Shown here one piece after another: positions 44,195 to 56,494 of a DNA stretch of 64,000 nucleotides. The DNA is taken from the NCBI RefSeq assembly GCF_030816295.1, contig NZ_JAUSXV010000001.1, forward strand, positions 2,232,001 through 2,296,000. Direction: 5' to 3'. The stretch is from Microbacterium natoriense. GTDB taxonomy: Bacteria > Actinomycetota > Actinomycetes > Actinomycetales > Microbacteriaceae. The notes below the pieces were generated by a model that was not told where the DNA came from, did no database searches, and saw only the letters and a program-made list of their open reading frames with translations. The position numbers were made by a program, and so were the translations under genes. Positions within the stretch are counted from its first letter, which is position 1. Each line of letters starts with the position of its first letter.

Positions 44195-45378
44195 AGCAGT
44201 ACCTCTTCACGGTCATCCTCACCGCCGCGATCACCTTCGCCCTGACCGCGGTGGTGTGGCGTCTGAGTCTGCGGTTCAAGTTGTATCCCGGCATCCGCGA
44301 GCGCGATGTGCACAAGACGCCGACCCCGCGACTGGGCGGCGTCGCGATCTTCCTCGGCATCGCGGCCGCCTTCGGCGTCTCCGCCGCGAACCCGTTCTTC
44401 TCGACCATCTGGATGCCGCCGCAGGCCATGTGGTCGATCCTCGGCGCGGCCCTGCTGATCGCCGTGATCGGCGTGGTCGACGATCTGTGGGATCTCGACT
44501 GGATGATCAAGCTCGGCGCCCAGTTCCTGGCGGCCGGCATCATCACGATCGGCGGAGGGCTGCAGATCCTGTCGCTGCCGTTCGGCGACATGCTCGTCTT
44601 CTCGAGCTGGCTCAGCATCACGATGACGATGTTCGCGATCGTGATCGTCATGAACGCCGTGAACTTCATCGACGGACTCGACGGTCTGGTCGCGGGCGTG
44701 TGCCTGATCGCGAACGGCGTGTTCTTCGCGTACTCGTACATCGTCACCCGCGACACGGGCGCGTCGAGCTTCTTCAACCTCTCGACGTTCCTGGCCGCGG
44801 TGCTGATCGGCGCCTGCCTCGGCTTCCTCCCGATGAACTGGAGCCCCGCGAAGATCTTCATGGGCGACTCGGGAGCGCTCGTGCTCGGTCTGCTGATGGC
44901 GACGTCGGCGATCTCGTTGACCGGGCAGCTCGACCCCTCGGTGATCGACCCCGAGCGCATCGGCCGCTCCGGGCTCCTCGGCGCGTTCATCCCGATCCTG
45001 CTGCCGCTGCTGGTCGTGCTCCTGCCTCTGCTCGACTTCGGCCTCGCCGTGCTCCGGCGCATGAGCGCGGGCAGATCGCCGTTCTCTCCCGACCGCAAGC
45101 ATCTGCACCATCGGATGCTCGATCTCGGCCACCGGGATCGCGACGCCGTCCTCATCTTCTACGCGTGGACTGCCGTGATCTCGCTCGCGGTGCTGCTGAT
45201 GTACGTCGGAGCGCGCGAGGACTGGCCTGGTCAGTATCTCCCCGGCGTGGGCTTCGGCGTCGTGGGCATCGCCGCCTGCCTCGTGATCACTCTCAACCCG
45301 ACCCGCAGCCGCAAGAAGGCGGCGCGAGCGGCAGCTGCGAACGCCGCCGCAACCGACGAGAACACCGTGGAGCCCTGA
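44191..45378 (+). CDS. wecA: MraY/WecA family glycosyl-1-phosphate transferase
   Basis: A 395-residue integral membrane enzyme with about 11 helices that transfers GlcNAc-1-phosphate to undecaprenyl or decaprenyl phosphate. The Asp-rich motifs VDDLWDLDWMIKLG, NAVNFIDGLDGLVAGV and IFMGDSGALVLGLL are intact. The HLHHRMLDLGHRDRDAV loop marks the WecA/TagO group rather than MraY. The C-terminus is Ala/Lys-rich. The GTG start overlaps the upstream stop, and its stop overlaps the next gene. Confidence 0.94.
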   Translation: MKQYLFTVILTAAITFALTAVVWRLSLRFKLYPGIRERDVHKTPTPRLGGVAIFLGIAAAFGVSAANPFFSTIWMPPQAMWSILGAALLIAVIGVVDDLWDLDWMIKLGAQFLAAGIITIGGGLQILSLPFGDMLVFSSWLSITMTMFAIVIVMNAVNFIDGLDGLVAGVCLIANGVFFAYSYIVTRDTGASSFFNLSTFLAAVLIGACLGFLPMNWSPAKIFMGDSGALVLGLLMATSAISLTGQLDPSVIDPERIGRSGLLGAFIPILLPLLVVLLPLLDFGLAVLRRMSAGRSPFSPDRKHLHHRMLDLGHRDRDAVLIFYAWTAVISLAVLLMYVGAREDWPGQYLPGVGFGVVGIAACLVITLNPTRSRKKAARAAAANAAATDENTVEP

Positions 45379-45884
45379 TGAGCCCGAGCCCCGTTTCCAG
45401 CACGCCGATCCTGCGGCGCACCCTGATCTGGTCGGCCGTGGCCACCGGTGTCCTCGCGGTCATCGCGGGCGGCGTCGGCTACCTCGTCGCTCAGAGCTCG
45501 GGCCTCGTCAGCGGTCTGCTCGGCGTGCTCATCGCGGCGCTGTTCCTCGCGATCACCGGCATCAGCATCCTCGTCGCGAACCGCTGGTACGGCGAGCCGC
45601 TCTACGTGCAGCTGTTCTTCGCGATCGTCCTCGGCGGGTGGCTCGTCAAGCTCGGCGTGTTCTTCCTCGTGATGGTGCTCGTGAGCGGACAGCCGTGGAT
45701 CCACCCGACGGTGTTCTTGCTCTCCATCGTCGCCGGTGTTCTGATGTCGCTCGTGATCGACGTGGTCGTGCTGATGAGGATGAGACTGCCCGTCGTGAGC
45801 GACGTCTCACTGCCCACCGAGGTGCCGGAGGACCGTGCGCCCGGGGCTGCGAATCGTACTCCTGACAGCGGTCCGGCGTCTTAG
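45378..45884 (+). CDS. AtpI-like small membrane protein
   Basis: A 168-residue protein with four hydrophobic segments between a short polar N-terminus and a hydrophilic tail. It sits immediately upstream of atpB in the position where AtpI (a c-ring assembly or Mg transport factor) is encoded in other bacteria. The helix pattern (LIWSAVATGVLAVIAGGVGYLV, then VQLFFAIVLGGWLVKLGVFF) fits, while sequence-level support for the AtpI label is weak. It overlaps the wecA stop, which ties the gene to that operon. Confidence 0.7.
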   Translation: MSPSPVSSTPILRRTLIWSAVATGVLAVIAGGVGYLVAQSSGLVSGLLGVLIAALFLAITGISILVANRWYGEPLYVQLFFAIVLGGWLVKLGVFFLVMVLVSGQPWIHPTVFLLSIVAGVLMSLVIDVVVLMRMRLPVVSDVSLPTEVPEDRAPGAANRTPDSGPAS

Positions 45885-45902
45885 GGGACCCTCAGATTCT
45901 GA

Positions 45903-45950
45903 TAGGGTTGACATGTGCCCGCCGCTCGTCCGCGAGCGCTTGCGCTGTGA
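45903..45950 (+). promoter_or_regulatory. atp operon promoter with a leaderless 11-codon reading frame
   Basis: TAGGGT (45903-45908) is followed 6 bases later by GTG at 45915. This opens a frame of 11 codons (MPAARPRALAL) ending in TGA at 45950. The spacing matches the leaderless promoters of this genome, so the short frame is probably translated. The atpB frame is open from 45951. Confidence 0.5.
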
Positions 45951-46031
45951 AGCACACCGACCATCGTCGCCCCGGTTCTGACCGGTGCCCCGAAGCTGGA
46001 GCCCGCGCTGTTCAATCTTGCTGCGACCCTG

Positions 46032-47094
<1,063 letters not shown>

Positions 47095-47120
47095 TCCGAC
47101 CCCTTCGATAAGGAGACAGG

Positions 47121-47660
47121 ATGCTGAACGCTCTTGTCACGTCCGCAGCGGAAGAGGCGGCCCACAATCCGCTGATCCCCGCGTGGTACGACATCATCTG
47201 GTCGGGCCTCTGCTTCATCATCATCCTGATCGTGGTGTGGAAGGTCGCACTGCCCAAGATGTATGCACTGCTCGACGCGCGCTCGGCTGCAATCGAGGGC
47301 AACATCGCCAAGGCCGACGAGGCTCAGAAGCAGGCCGAGGCCGCGCTTGAGGAGTACACTCGCCAGCTTGCCGAGGCCCGCACCGAGGCCGGTGAGATCC
47401 GTGAGGCCGCCCGCGAGGACGGCAAGAAGATCGTCGCCGAGGCGAAGGATGCCGCGACCGGTGAGGCCGCACGCATCACCGCGACCGCTCACACGCAGAT
47501 CGAGGCCGAGCGTCAGGCTGCTCTCGTCTCGCTGCGCACCGAGGTCGGCTCGCTCGCTCTCGACCTCGCCGGTGGCGTGGTCGGCGAGACGCTCTCCGAC
47601 GACGCTCGTGCGACGGCTGTCGTCGACCGGTTCCTCGCGGACCTCGAGGCGGCCAAGTAA
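47121..47660 (+). CDS. atpF: F1Fo ATP synthase subunit b
   Basis: A 179-residue peripheral-stalk subunit. A membrane anchor (about residues 22-45, with IWSGLCFIIILIVVWKVALPK) is followed by a long Ala/Glu/Arg-rich coiled coil. Ribosome-binding site AAGGAG lies before the ATG. The stop overlaps the atpH start (TAATG). Confidence 0.95.
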   Translation: MLNALVTSAAEEAAHNPLIPAWYDIIWSGLCFIIILIVVWKVALPKMYALLDARSAAIEGNIAKADEAQKQAEAALEEYTRQLAEARTEAGEIREAAREDGKKIVAEAKDAATGEAARITATAHTQIEAERQAALVSLRTEVGSLALDLAGGVVGETLSDDARATAVVDRFLADLEAAK

Positions 47661-48448
47661 TGGGCAGCGCGACCACTCAGGCACTCGCGGCATCCACTCA
47701 GGCGCTTGCCGCGGCGTCGGGCGTCAGCATCGACACTGCGCGGGAGTTCTTCGCCGCAGCACGCGCCGTTGGCGACTCGTCGCATCTGAGCGGCGCGCTC
47801 GCTGACCCCTCGGCACCCGTCGAGGCGCGACAGAACGTCGTCTCGACGGTGTTCGGCGGATACTCGCAGAACGCGCAGAGCGTTCTGCGGACGGTCGTCG
47901 CCGAACGCTGGTCGTCGGCCGCTGAGCTCGTCGACGGAATCGAGGAGCTCGCGATCCGCGCCACGGCGATCGCCGAGCCGCAGGCCGACATCGAGGCCGA
48001 CCTGTTCGGCTTCTCCCGCGTGATCGCGGCGAACCCGGAGCTGGAGCTCGCCCTGGGCAGCAGCCTCGGGGGAGCAGACGCCAGGGGCGCTCTCGTCGAG
48101 CGTCTTCTCGCCGGGGGAGTCAGCGCCGGCACGACGCTGATCGTCTCCTCGCTGGTCCGCCAGCCTAGCGAGCGTCGCATCCGCCAGCTGCTGAACCGCG
48201 CGATCAACATCGTCTCGGCTCAGCGCGGTCGCAAGGTCGCCACGGTTCACAGCGCGACGCCGCTCAGCGACGCGCAGCGCTCTCGCCTCGGGGCGGCTCT
48301 GTCGAGCCGCTACGACGGGGAGATCTCGCTGAACGTGGTCATCGACCCCACCGTGCTCGGCGGCGTGCGCGTGCAGATCGCGGATGACGTCATCGACGGC
48401 AGCATCTCCGCCCGACTCGCCGATCTTCGCCAGAAGCTCGTCGGCTAA
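47660..48448 (+). CDS. atpH: F1Fo ATP synthase subunit delta
   Basis: A 262-residue OSCP-type subunit, longer than the usual 180 residues and typical of actinobacteria, which have an added N-terminal segment. The conserved C-terminal part includes [21 protein letters not shown] and [25 protein letters not shown]. It bridges the stalk to the F1 head. Confidence 0.94.
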   Translation: MGSATTQALAASTQALAAASGVSIDTAREFFAAARAVGDSSHLSGALADPSAPVEARQNVVSTVFGGYSQNAQSVLRTVVAERWSSAAELVDGIEELAIRATAIAEPQADIEADLFGFSRVIAANPELELALGSSLGGADARGALVERLLAGGVSAGTTLIVSSLVRQPSERRIRQLLNRAINIVSAQRGRKVATVHSATPLSDAQRSRLGAALSSRYDGEISLNVVIDPTVLGGVRVQIADDVIDGSISARLADLRQKLVG

Positions 48449-48495
48449 CACGACTTCGCGCGGGGAACCGCGCACCCAGATACAAAGGGAAGACA

Positions 48496-50136
48496 ATGGC
48501 AGAACTATCGATCAGCCCCGACGTCATCCGTGACGCGCTGAAGGACTTCGCCGCAGCATACGAGCCCACCGGGGCCGCGGCGACCGAGGTCGGCACCGTC
48601 ATCGACGCCGCTGATGGCATTGCGCACGTCGAAGGACTGCCCGGTGTCATGGCGAATGAGCTCGTCACCTTCGCCGACGGCACCAAGGGTCTCGCGCTGA
48701 ACCTCGACGAGCACCAGATCGGCGTGGTCGTCCTCGGCGACTTCACCGGCATCCAGGCCGGCATGGAGGTGACCCGCACCGGCGAGGTCCTCTCGGTCCC
48801 CGTCGGCGACGGCTACCTCGGTCGAGTCGTCGACCCGCTCGGCAACCCGATCGACGGCCTCGGCTCGATCGCGACCGAGGGCGTCCGCGAACTCGAGCTC
48901 CAGGCCCCCGGCGTCATGCAGCGCAAGTCGGTCCACGAGCCGATGCAGACCGGCATCAAGGCCATCGACGCGATGATTCCGGTCGGCCGCGGTCAGCGTC
49001 AGCTGATCATCGGCGACCGCCAGACCGGCAAGACGGCCATCGCGATCGACACGATCATCAACCAGAAGGCCAACTGGGAGTCGGGCGACGTCAACAAGCA
49101 GGTCCGCTGCATCTACGTCGCCATCGGCCAGAAGGGCTCGACCATCGCTTCGGTGAAGGGCGCGCTCGAAGAGGCCGGCGCTCTGGAGTACACCACGATC
49201 GTGGCCGCTCCGGCATCCGACCCCGCCGGCTTCAAGTACCTGGCTCCCTACACGGGTTCCGCCATCGGCCAGCACTGGATGTACGGCGGCAAGCACGTCC
49301 TCATCATCTTCGACGACCTGTCGAAGCAGGCCGAGGCCTACCGTGCCGTCTCCCTCCTGCTGCGCCGCCCGCCGGGCCGCGAGGCCTACCCGGGCGACGT
49401 CTTCTACCTGCACTCCCGTCTGCTCGAGCGCTGCGCGAAGCTCTCCGATGAGCTCGGCGCCGGTTCCATGACGGGTCTTCCCATCATCGAGACCAAGGCG
49501 AACGACGTCTCGGCCTACATTCCGACCAACGTGATCTCGATCACCGACGGCCAGATCTTCCTGCAGTCCGACCTCTTCAACGCCAACCAGCGTCCCGCGG
49601 TCGACGTGGGTATCTCGGTGTCGCGAGTCGGCGGTGACGCTCAGGTCAAGTCGATCAAGAAGGTCTCGGGAACGTTGAAGCTCGAGCTCGCGCAGTACCG
49701 CTCGCTCGAGGCGTTCGCGATGTTCGCATCCGACCTCGACCAGGCGTCGCGTCGTCAGCTGTCGCGCGGTGCGCGTCTGACCGAGCTGCTCAAGCAGCCG
49801 CAGTACTCGCCGTACCCCGTCGAGGAGCAGGTCGTCTCGATCTGGGCCGGAACGAACGGCAAGCTCGACACCATCGAGGTCGAGGACGTCCTGCGCTTCG
49901 AGCGCGAGCTCCTGGACTACCTGCGTCGCAACACCAAGGTGCTCGACACCCTGCGTGAGACGAACGTCCTCGACGACGACACGGTCGCCGAGCTCACCGC
50001 GCAGACGGACGCCTTCATCCTGGAGTTCCAGGGCGGCAAGGGCCACGCCATCGGCGCCCCTGGTCACGAGGAGCACGCCGCAGCCGAGGCTGAGGACGTC
50101 AACCAGGAGAAGATCGTCAAGGGTCGTCGCGCGTAA
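48496..50136 (+). CDS. atpA: F1Fo ATP synthase subunit alpha
   Basis: A 546-residue non-catalytic nucleotide-binding subunit. Walker A GDRQTGKT at about 173-180 and the catalytic-site Arg in [15 protein letters not shown] are intact. The N-terminal beta-barrel ([20 protein letters not shown]) and C-terminal helical domain are complete, with an extended acidic tail. Ribosome-binding site AAAGGGAAG. Confidence 0.98.
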   Translation: MAELSISPDVIRDALKDFAAAYEPTGAAATEVGTVIDAADGIAHVEGLPGVMANELVTFADGTKGLALNLDEHQIGVVVLGDFTGIQAGMEVTRTGEVLSVPVGDGYLGRVVDPLGNPIDGLGSIATEGVRELELQAPGVMQRKSVHEPMQTGIKAIDAMIPVGRGQRQLIIGDRQTGKTAIAIDTIINQKANWESGDVNKQVRCIYVAIGQKGSTIASVKGALEEAGALEYTTIVAAPASDPAGFKYLAPYTGSAIGQHWMYGGKHVLIIFDDLSKQAEAYRAVSLLLRRPPGREAYPGDVFYLHSRLLERCAKLSDELGAGSMTGLPIIETKANDVSAYIPTNVISITDGQIFLQSDLFNANQRPAVDVGISVSRVGGDAQVKSIKKVSGTLKLELAQYRSLEAFAMFASDLDQASRRQLSRGARLTELLKQPQYSPYPVEEQVVSIWAGTNGKLDTIEVEDVLRFERELLDYLRRNTKVLDTLRETNVLDDDTVAELTAQTDAFILEFQGGKGHAIGAPGHEEHAAAEAEDVNQEKIVKGRRA

Positions 50137-50156
50137 TCGCGCGAAGGTACTGATTC

Positions 50157-51056
50157 ATGGGCGCTCAACTCAGGGTCTACAAGCAGAAGATCTCTTCTGC
50201 TCAGACGACCAAGAAGATCACGAAGGCGATGGAACTCATCGCGGCTTCGCGCATCCAGAAGGCGATGGCACGCGTCAAAGCGTCCAGCCCCTTCGCGCGG
50301 GCCGTGACGAGGGCCGTGTCCGCCGTCGCGACGCACTCGAACGTCGACCACCCGCTCACCCGCGAACCCGAGAACATCCGCCGCTCCGCGGTCGTGATCT
50401 TCTCGTCCGACCGGGGACTCGCAGGAGCCTTCAACTCGCAGATCCTCCGTGAAGGTCTCGAGGTTGCCGAGCTCCTGCGCGAGCAGGGCAAGGAGCCGGT
50501 GTTCTATCTGATCGGCCGCAAGGCCGTCGGGTACTTCCAGTTCCGTCGTATCAGCGCGGCCGCCGAGTGGACCGGTGACACCGACACCCCCTCGTTCCAC
50601 ACTGCGGAGGAGATCTCGGCCACGCTGCTCGAGGCCTTCACCCGCGGGGGAGACGCCGGCGGCGTCGACGAGATCCACCTCGTGTTCAACCGCTTCGTCA
50701 GCATGATGACGCAGGAGCCGGAGTCCGTGCGCCTGCTTCCGCTGGAGATCGCGGAAGCCGACGACTCGGAGGCAGGCAGCACTGTCTACCCGCTGTACGA
50801 GTTCGAGCCGGACGCCGAGACCGTTCTCGACGCGATCCTGCCGGTGTACATCCAGAGCCGCGTCTTCAACGCTCTTCTGCAGTCGTCCGCCGCAAAGCAG
50901 GCTGCGACGCAGAAGGCGATGAAGTCGGCCAGCGACAACGCCGACAAGCTCATCACCGACTACACCCGTCTGCGCAACAACGCGCGCCAGGCGGAGATCA
51001 CGCAGCAGATCGCAGAGATCGTCGGCGGCGCCGACGCCCTCTCGTCGAGCAAATAG
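50157..51056 (+). CDS. atpG: F1Fo ATP synthase subunit gamma
   Basis: A 299-residue central-stalk subunit. The N-terminal helix begins [32 protein letters not shown] and the C-terminal helix has [26 protein letters not shown] in the middle domain is a family hallmark. It lies 20 bases after atpA. Confidence 0.97.
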   Translation: MGAQLRVYKQKISSAQTTKKITKAMELIAASRIQKAMARVKASSPFARAVTRAVSAVATHSNVDHPLTREPENIRRSAVVIFSSDRGLAGAFNSQILREGLEVAELLREQGKEPVFYLIGRKAVGYFQFRRISAAAEWTGDTDTPSFHTAEEISATLLEAFTRGGDAGGVDEIHLVFNRFVSMMTQEPESVRLLPLEIAEADDSEAGSTVYPLYEFEPDAETVLDAILPVYIQSRVFNALLQSSAAKQAATQKAMKSASDNADKLITDYTRLRNNARQAEITQQIAEIVGGADALSSSK

Positions 51057-52532
<1,476 letters not shown>

Positions 52533-52534
52533 CC

Positions 52535-52795
52535 ATGGCGCTGCATGTCAGCCTCGTCTCCGCCGAGGCGGAGGTCTGGACGGGAGAGGCGAGTCTCGTG
52601 GTCGCCAAGACCGTCGAGGGTGAGATCGGCTTCATGACCGGCCACGAGCCGGTGCTGGCGATCCTCGCCGAGGGCCAGGTCCGCATCACCCAGGAAGACG
52701 GCACCAAGGTGCTGGCCAACGCGCAGGACGGATTCCTCTCCATGGAGGGGAACAACCTGACGATCGTGGCCGGCAACGCGGCTCTCATCGCCTGA
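52535..52795 (+). CDS. atpC: F1Fo ATP synthase subunit epsilon (short form)
   Basis: An 86-residue subunit that contains only the N-terminal beta-sandwich (MALHVSLVSAEAEVWTGEAS, GEIGFMTGHEPVLAIL). The C-terminal two-helix inhibitory domain of enterobacterial epsilon is missing, as is common in actinomycetes. Regulation by epsilon conformational switching is therefore unlikely. AGGAG lies before the ATG. Confidence 0.94.
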   Translation: MALHVSLVSAEAEVWTGEASLVVAKTVEGEIGFMTGHEPVLAILAEGQVRITQEDGTKVLANAQDGFLSMEGNNLTIVAGNAALIA

Positions 52796-52807
52796 TCGAA
52801 TCTCAGT

Positions 52808-52845
52808 CCGAAGCGCAAGGCTCCTCACGGCGCCTTGCGCTTCGG
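52808..52845 (+). terminator. Terminator of the atp operon
   Basis: A 14-bp perfect stem (CCGAAGCGCAAGGC against GCCTTGCGCTTCGG) with a 10-base loop just past the atpC stop. No T run follows, as in many high-GC terminators. Confidence 0.75.
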
Positions 52846-52863
52846 CGTGTCCCCGGAAGCTCC

Positions 52864-53610
52864 ATGAAGATCCTGCTCCCTCCCTCCGAGACGAAGCATC
52901 CCGGCGGTGCCGGCGCGCCGCTCGTCGTCGACGAGCTGGCGCTGTCCGGCCTCGCCGCCGAGCGACAGGCCGTCATCGACGCCCTTGTCGATCTCTCGGC
53001 GGACGAGGACACGGCACGCAGGGTGCTCGGTCTCAGCGCCCGGCAGACGGGGGAGGTGGAGCACAATCGGATGCTGCGCACCGCCGCCACGATGCCCGCG
53101 GCGGATCGCTACACCGGCGTGCTGTACGACGCGCTGGATGCCGCGTCCCTGTCTCCGGCCTCGCGCCGCTGGCTGGGCTCGCACGTGTGGATCCATTCTG
53201 CTCCGTTCGGCCCCGTCGGCGCGCTCGACACCATCCCCGCCTATCGGCTCTCGGCCGGGACATCCCTGCCCGGGCTGAAGGCGCTGCGCCGTCACTGGGC
53301 GGAGGCGACGACCGCCGCGATCGGGGTGGAGGCGCCGTCCTTCGTACTCGATCTCCGGAGCGAGGCGTATGTCGCGCTCGGGCCCGTTCCCGCATCGGTC
53401 CCCTCCGCCTATGTCCGTGTCGTCACCTCGCAGGGCCGGGCGCTGAACCACTTCAACAAGAAGTCCAAAGGTCTGCTCGTGCGTGCACTCGCAGAGCAGC
53501 GACCGCGGTTCGGGACGTTGAGAGGGTTGCGCACCTGGGCGGCGGCGAACGACTTCCAGTTCCGCGATGCCGATGAACGAGGCGTTCTTGAGCTCGTCGT
53601 CGACGAATGA
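52864..53610 (+). CDS. yaaA: YaaA/DUF328 family peroxide-stress protein
   Basis: A 248-residue UPF0246/YaaA protein. The opening MKILLPPSETKHPGG and the signature HFNKKSKGLLVRALAE match this family, whose E. coli member limits iron-dependent damage during peroxide stress and binds DNA. The rest, such as RFGTLRGLRTWAAANDFQF, is consistent. It follows the atp terminator and has only a weak ribosome-binding site (GGAAG). Confidence 0.9.
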   Translation: MKILLPPSETKHPGGAGAPLVVDELALSGLAAERQAVIDALVDLSADEDTARRVLGLSARQTGEVEHNRMLRTAATMPAADRYTGVLYDALDAASLSPASRRWLGSHVWIHSAPFGPVGALDTIPAYRLSAGTSLPGLKALRRHWAEATTAAIGVEAPSFVLDLRSEAYVALGPVPASVPSAYVRVVTSQGRALNHFNKKSKGLLVRALAEQRPRFGTLRGLRTWAAANDFQFRDADERGVLELVVDE

Positions 53611-53620
53611 CCCTGTGTAA

Positions 53621-53641
53621 CGCGAAGGTAAACGCTTCGCG
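53621..53641 (+). terminator. Weak hairpin after yaaA
   Basis: CGCGAAG (53621-53627) can pair with CTTCGCG (53635-53641) across a 7-base loop. Short and without a T run, so only suggestive. Confidence 0.3.
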
Positions 53642-53724
53642 CGGCGTCGTTGCCAGCACTTTGGCTGTGTGGGAGAGTAGTGGGTGCTCGGCCCGGGCAC
53701 GGGCCGCACTAGGAGGGAATTCCC

Positions 53725-54345
53725 ATGTCTAACGATGCAACCGGTCCCGCGGAGCCGAACAGCGGTGATCAGACCGGCGCGGCGAACGTGCCGCCGGCAC
53801 CCCCCGCAGCACCGCAGTCTGCCCCGTCTGCTCCTGTTCCGCCCGCTTCCGCTCCGGCTCCGGGTCAGCCTGCTCCCGGCCAGCCCGCACCGGGCTACGG
53901 CCAGCCGGCGTACGGCCAGCCCGCTCCCGGGTACGGCCAGCCGCCGCAGGGCGCTCCGGCACCCGGCTACGGCGCACCGGCCGGCGCCCCCTACGGCGCC
54001 CAGCCCGCGTACGGCGCTCCTGTTCAGCCCAACATCACCATCAACCTCTGGCTGTCGGTGTTCTTCGGCTGGATCCCGGCGCTGATCTTCTTCCTGATCG
54101 AGAAGGACAAGGTCGCCCCGAACTACCAGCGTGCGAATGCGGCGAACCTGAACTTCCAGATCGTCCTCGCGATCGCCTATGCGGCGTGCGTCGTGCTGAG
54201 CTTCGTGATCATCGGCGCGTTCCTGCTGCCGCTCGTCAGCCTCGCGCAATTGATCATCGGCATCATCCACGCCATCAACGTGCCGCCGCAGCTCGCGGCC
54301 GGCCAGGAGGGCAAGTTCTACCTGGCTCCGAACTGGATCAAGTAG
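53725..54345 (+). CDS. DUF4870 membrane protein with Pro/Gly/Tyr-rich N-terminus
   Basis: A 206-residue protein. Residues 20-105 are Pro/Ala/Gly/Gln/Tyr-rich, with repeated PAPGYGQP units. The C-terminal DUF4870 domain has two or three membrane helices ([43 protein letters not shown]) and ends in LAPNWIK. DUF4870 proteins have unknown function. Strong ribosome-binding site AGGAGGG. The Pro-rich tail is expected on the cytoplasmic side, which is an inference from the helix pattern. Confidence 0.85.
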   Translation: MSNDATGPAEPNSGDQTGAANVPPAPPAAPQSAPSAPVPPASAPAPGQPAPGQPAPGYGQPAYGQPAPGYGQPPQGAPAPGYGAPAGAPYGAQPAYGAPVQPNITINLWLSVFFGWIPALIFFLIEKDKVAPNYQRANAANLNFQIVLAIAYAACVVLSFVIIGAFLLPLVSLAQLIIGIIHAINVPPQLAAGQEGKFYLAPNWIK

Positions 54346-54354
54346 AGCAACTCC

Positions 54355-54391
54355 GAGAAGGGCCTTCGACCGAGTGTCGGAGGCCCTTCTC
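54355..54391 (+). terminator. Hairpin terminator after the DUF4870 gene
   Basis: A 16-bp near-perfect stem (GAGAAGGGCCTTCGAC against GTCGGAGGCCCTTCTC) with a 5-base loop, followed by GTTCCC. Confidence 0.8.
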
Positions 54392-54508
54392 GTTCCCGGG
54401 CCACGCTTGTGGTCGGCGGAGCGACCGCCGCTAACATGGCCAGTGCGGAGCGCACGCTTCGCCGCGGAGGCGAGAGCCGCCTCCCGAGACCAGAGAAAAG
54501 CGAGTCTC

Positions 54509-55468
54509 ATGGGATACGACGGATACGAGAGCGGTTTCTACGCGTTCCTCGGCATCTACATCACCATCCTCCTCGTCGGCAGCGTGATCGGCTACGTGGT
54601 CGGCTCGTTCCTGATGATGAAGATCTTCGACAAGGCCGGCGTCACCGACAGATGGCGCGCGTGGGTCCCCGTCTACAACACGATGATCTTCATGAAGCTC
54701 GGAGACATCAGCCCCTGGCTTCTGCTGTACTGCACGGGCGGAGCGATCCTGTTGAGCTGGATCGGCGTCGGTCTGCTCTTCGTGATCGGGATGCAGGTGC
54801 TCCTCATCCTGGCCGCGTGGCGCGTCGGCCTGAAGCTGCAGAAGGACTCGGTGTGGGTCGTCCTCTACATCTTCCTGCCCGTCGTCTGGATGGCGATCGT
54901 CGCCTTCGACGGGTCACGCTGGAACCCGAACATCGTGCCCGCGTCATGGGCGGGCAACGGCTTCTTCGCAGACCGCACGGTCTGGCAGGGCGTTCCCGTG
55001 CAGCCCGGGGCGGCTCCGCAGGGCTATGGGGCGCCTCAGGGTTACGGCGCTCCTCAGGGTTACGGCGCTCCTCAGGGTTACGGCGCTCCTCAGGGTTACG
55101 GCGCTCCTCAGGGTTATGGCGCTCCTCAGGGTTATGGCGCTCCTCAGGGTTACGCGCAGCCAGGCAATGGCGCTCCTCAGGGCTATGGTGCTCCTGTCCC
55201 GCCGGCGCCGCAGGGTTACGGCGCTCCGCAGGGGTATGGGCAGCCAGGCTACGGCGCCCCGGTCCCGCCGTCGCAGCCAGGATACGGTCAGCCTGCGGCG
55301 CCTCAGCCGCCGGTGTTCCCGTCTGCGGCACCGCAGCCACCGGTTGCTCCGCCTGCGGCACCTCAGCCGCCGGCTGCGCCACCCGCGGCACCGCAGCCAC
55401 CGGCCGCTCCGCCCGCGGCACCGCAGCCACCGGTGCCGCCGGCCGACCCGATGCAGCCTCCGGTCTGA
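54509..55468 (+). CDS. DUF5684-like membrane protein with PQGYGA repeats
   Basis: A 319-residue protein. About four membrane segments lie in the first 145 residues, with the DUF5684-type block [20 protein letters not shown] and [12 protein letters not shown]. The last 150 residues are a repeat region. Eight PQGYGA-type hexapeptides in a row are followed by more dispersed [10 protein letters not shown] and [10 protein letters not shown] units. This gives a hydrophilic disordered tail like the one in the adjacent DUF4870 protein. Function is unknown. The ribosome-binding site is weak. Confidence 0.82.
   Translation: MGYDGYESGFYAFLGIYITILLVGSVIGYVVGSFLMMKIFDKAGVTDRWRAWVPVYNTMIFMKLGDISPWLLLYCTGGAILLSWIGVGLLFVIGMQVLLILAAWRVGLKLQKDSVWVVLYIFLPVVWMAIVAFDGSRWNPNIVPASWAGNGFFADRTVWQGVPVQPGAAPQGYGAPQGYGAPQGYGAPQGYGAPQGYGAPQGYGAPQGYGAPQGYAQPGNGAPQGYGAPVPPAPQGYGAPQGYGQPGYGAPVPPSQPGYGQPAAPQPPVFPSAAPQPPVAPPAAPQPPAAPPAAPQPPAAPPAAPQPPVPPADPMQPPV
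55016..55159 (+). repeat. Tandem 18-bp coding repeat (PQGYGA)
   Basis: Eight contiguous copies of an 18-bp unit (CCTCAGGGTTACGGCGCT and close variants) with starts spaced exactly 18 bases apart from 55016 to 55142. Copies 2-5 differ by at most one base, so the array probably varies in copy number between strains. Confidence 0.9.
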
Positions 55469-55472
55469 GAGC

Positions 55473-55518
55473 TGACTGCGCGGAGCCCTTGACGTCGGTC
55501 GAGGGCTCCGCGCAGTCA
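55473..55518 (+). terminator. Hairpin terminator after the repeat protein
   Basis: A 17-bp perfect stem (TGACTGCGCGGAGCCCT against AGGGCTCCGCGCAGTCA) with a 12-base loop, directly past the stop codon. Confidence 0.8.
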
Positions 55519-55646
55519 CATGCATCCTCCCGTGCGCGATAACGTGGGAGACATGGTCATCACGCCAACGAGGGATCGGGAGTCCACTACGATGTGTCTG
55601 TATCCTGAGGCCCCCCGAATCGCCGCAGGCAGTTCGGAGGCGGCAC

Positions 55647-56444
55647 GTGGCTGAGACGACGACGAAGACGCACGGCATCACTGCTGGGCCGAAGCGATTC
55701 CGGTTGTCTTGGGCCGGCGTCACCGATGTAGGCCTGCGTCGTGACACCAACCAGGATTCCTTCTTCGCGGAGTATCCGTTGTTCATCGTCGCGGATGGCA
55801 TGGGCGGGCACGCGGGAGGCGAGATCGCCAGCCAGCGCACGATCGCTCGTCTCGAGGCGCTGCTGGATGGGGGTGAGGTGAGCCGGGAGCGGATCGAGAG
55901 TGCGCTCGAACTGGTCGTGGGCGACATCGCCGCTCACCCGGAGACGACCGATGAGGGCACCGGCACCACCCTGACGGGAGTGTTCCTCGAGTCAGAGGGT
56001 GACGACGCGCACTGGGTGGCGCTCAATATCGGGGATTCACGCGTCTACCTTCTCCGCGACGATCGCCTGGTCCAGGTGACCACCGATCATTCGGTCGTTC
56101 AGGAACTGATCGCCGCCGGAAAGATCAGCCCCGATGAGGCCGAGGGGCATCCCTACAGCAACGTGATCACGCGAGCCGTCGGAGCCAGCGAGCTCACGGC
56201 CCCTGACTACGTGACCATCGACGTGCGCGACGGCGACCGCTTCGTGATCTGCTCCGACGGGTTGACGAAAGAGCTGACCGATTACGGTATCCAGCATTTC
56301 CTGAAGGAGAACGCCGACCCCGGCGCCGCGGTGGACGCGATGCTGGCCGCCGCGTTGGAGAACGGCGGCAGAGACAACGTGACGCTTGTGATCGTGCAGG
56401 TCGACGACGACTCTTCCTCCACAGACGCGCCTTCTGAGCAATAG
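55647..56444 (+). CDS. PP2C family serine/threonine phosphatase
   Basis: A 265-residue soluble PPM/PP2C phosphatase. Metal-binding motifs are DTNQDS (first Asp), FIVADGMGGHAGGEIAS, IGDSRVYLLRDDRLVQVT, VICSDGLTKELTD and NGGRDNVTLVIVQ. It has no membrane anchor. GTG start with GGAGG upstream. Such phosphatases usually reverse Hanks-type kinases, but no kinase or FHA gene lies in the window. The downstream gene is the FtsK/EccC-like ATPase. Confidence 0.92.
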   Translation: MAETTTKTHGITAGPKRFRLSWAGVTDVGLRRDTNQDSFFAEYPLFIVADGMGGHAGGEIASQRTIARLEALLDGGEVSRERIESALELVVGDIAAHPETTDEGTGTTLTGVFLESEGDDAHWVALNIGDSRVYLLRDDRLVQVTTDHSVVQELIAAGKISPDEAEGHPYSNVITRAVGASELTAPDYVTIDVRDGDRFVICSDGLTKELTDYGIQHFLKENADPGAAVDAMLAAALENGGRDNVTLVIVQVDDDSSSTDAPSEQ

Positions 56445-56494
56445 CGAGTGATCTCCGGCGAACGCTGGGGATAACGCCGACATCGTGGTGCACG

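Noticed and set aside
55016..55159. Short regular repeats as a possible CRISPR array
   Set aside because: The 18-bp units are contiguous without spacers and keep the reading frame of a protein, so they are a coding tandem repeat.
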